A DNA stretch of 64,000 bases from an uncultured Methanocorpusculum sp. (GTDB lineage: Archaea; Halobacteriota; Methanomicrobia; Methanomicrobiales; Methanocorpusculaceae), in NCBI RefSeq assembly GCF_963667985.1, contig NZ_OY764081.1:682001-746000 (forward strand), given 5' to 3'. The position numbers were made by a program, and so were the translations under genes. Shown here piece after piece: positions 63,228 to 64,000 of this stretch (the stretch's first letter is position 1; every line of letters starts with the position of its first letter). The notes beneath the pieces are model-generated. The model ran no database searches and was not told the origin of the DNA. It saw only the letters and a list, made by a program, of their open reading frames with translations.

Positions 63228-64000
63228 ACGAAGAATCTGGAAACAGAAAGCTATGGTTCATTACAAGACCTCAGAGAGATCCTACATATCACCGTGAGGC
63301 ATTAATTGCTCTGAATACAGTCACGGAACACTTTACTAAAGAGTGGAAAGGCAATAGGTCACTTCAAAAGGATTATGAAGCTCAGATAAGTACGGATGAT
63401 ATCAAACTTCGACATATCAGTAAAGACGGATCAGGCGGCCGGACATGGGCGGCCATGCTTCGTACCTTTGGATATGTATATCTTAATGAGAAAGGGTATC
63501 TGAAATTAACAAAAGCAGGCTCAAAAGTTCTAAAAGGGGAGGCTGTCAAAGAAAATATCACCAAACAGATATTAACACTGCAAATACCCAATGCATATTT
63601 TCTTGATTCAGGATTTAGACCAAAATATGAAGACGGTTTCCGAATTCGTCCGGCGAGATTTTTATTGAGATTGTTATGTTTGCCGGAATTAGAACGCCAT
63701 ATTACTAAAGAAGAAATCACCTATTTTGCATTACCTACCAAAACGGATGATGATTTACAAGCTGTTGCCGAGAAAATACAGAGATTTAGACTATCTGCAC
63801 CTCCCGAACGAGAAAAGATTAAAGCCGATATTGCAGAGACCTATGAACACAGATGTCGCTCCGATTCACCTGCGAGAGATTTTGAAGAGGCTAATGGGGA
63901 TGTTGCCCACACATTCATGATGATTTGCCGATACACTGATTTGGCTTCCTATACCCCCGGCATGCCGCTAGTCATAGGTCCTTTAAAATTACCTACAGTA
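63224..64000 (+). CDS. AlwI-family type II restriction endonuclease, C-terminus beyond window
   Basis: The visible 259 residues begin MNEESGNRKLWFITRPQRDP and contain EHFTKEWKGNRSLQKDYEAQ, DGSGGRTWAAMLRTFGYVYL, ENITKQILTLQIPNAYFLDSGFRPKYED, matching the RE_AlwI family. The family cuts beside asymmetric sites such as GGATC. The gene runs off the end of the window. Translation is coupled to the methyltransferase. Confidence 0.85.
   Translation, partial: MNEESGNRKLWFITRPQRDPTYHREALIALNTVTEHFTKEWKGNRSLQKDYEAQISTDDIKLRHISKDGSGGRTWAAMLRTFGYVYLNEKGYLKLTKAGSKVLKGEAVKENITKQILTLQIPNAYFLDSGFRPKYEDGFRIRPARFLLRLLCLPELERHITKEEITYFALPTKTDDDLQAVAEKIQRFRLSAPPEREKIKADIAETYEHRCRSDSPARDFEEANGDVAHTFMMICRYTDLASYTPGMPLVIGPLKLPTV

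Overview
The window comes from a euryarchaeal chromosome, most likely a methanogen of the order Methanomicrobiales and perhaps close to Methanocorpusculum; the genus is inference. The domain is certain from archaeal ribosomal proteins (S19e, L39e, L31e, LX, S10), EF-1 alpha, aIF6, RNase P component 4, prefoldin alpha, archaeal SRP54/FtsY and a CetZ-type tubulin. No rRNA, tRNA or CRISPR array was found.

Layout. 1-5.7 kb is a minus-strand cell-surface glycan/lipid cluster: a DUF2298 membrane protein, an FkbM methyltransferase, a UPF0104 flippase-like protein, a GT2 glycosyltransferase and an FAD oxidoreductase. 5.8-8.1 kb holds cetZ with a secreted, membrane-anchored partner gene. 8.2-11.6 kb holds a TrkA-type protein, RNase HII, a site-2 protease and PurN. 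11.6-20.1 kb is an information-processing block (rnp4, yhbY, rps19e, PDCD5, PP-loop ATPase, rpl39e, rpl31e, eif6, rplX, pfdA, ftsY, srp54), interrupted on the minus strand by a clostripain-like protease gene split by one stop codon. 20.1-22.6 kb holds a lipoprotein, OGG1 glycosylase and small ORFs.

22.6-24.5 kb has no convincing gene but is packed with hairpins and inverted repeats. Then come a broken pilin-like gene, a type IV pilus-type ATPase/membrane pair (25.9-30.1 kb), two PaaK-type CoA ligases with an ACT protein (30.2-33.3 kb), a second inverted-repeat element, a TPR protein, an Hps-RraA fusion, and a cobT-ykgJ-traB operon divergent from cobS. EF-1 alpha/S10 are at 42.5-44.1 kb. An Agl23-like membrane protein follows, then a 369-bp tandem duplication and a 1575-residue helicase-nuclease. 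An amino-acid ABC transporter is at 51-53.3 kb.

53.3-55.2 kb is a decaying stretch with deletion fusions and homopolymer frameshifts. It is followed by EctB and an Orn/Lys/Arg-type decarboxylase, a third inverted-repeat element, a membrane protein, another frameshifted gene, and, at the right edge, an RHH/zinc-ribbon protein followed by a C5 cytosine methyltransferase and an AlwI-type restriction endonuclease cut by the window end.

The least ordinary signals are: a family of long inverted-repeat elements at three loci; small hairpin modules whose copies carry compensatory stem changes; a yhbY gene without a canonical start codon; a protease gene whose catalytic His and Cys lie either side of a TGA-ATG junction; and the exact 369-bp duplication.
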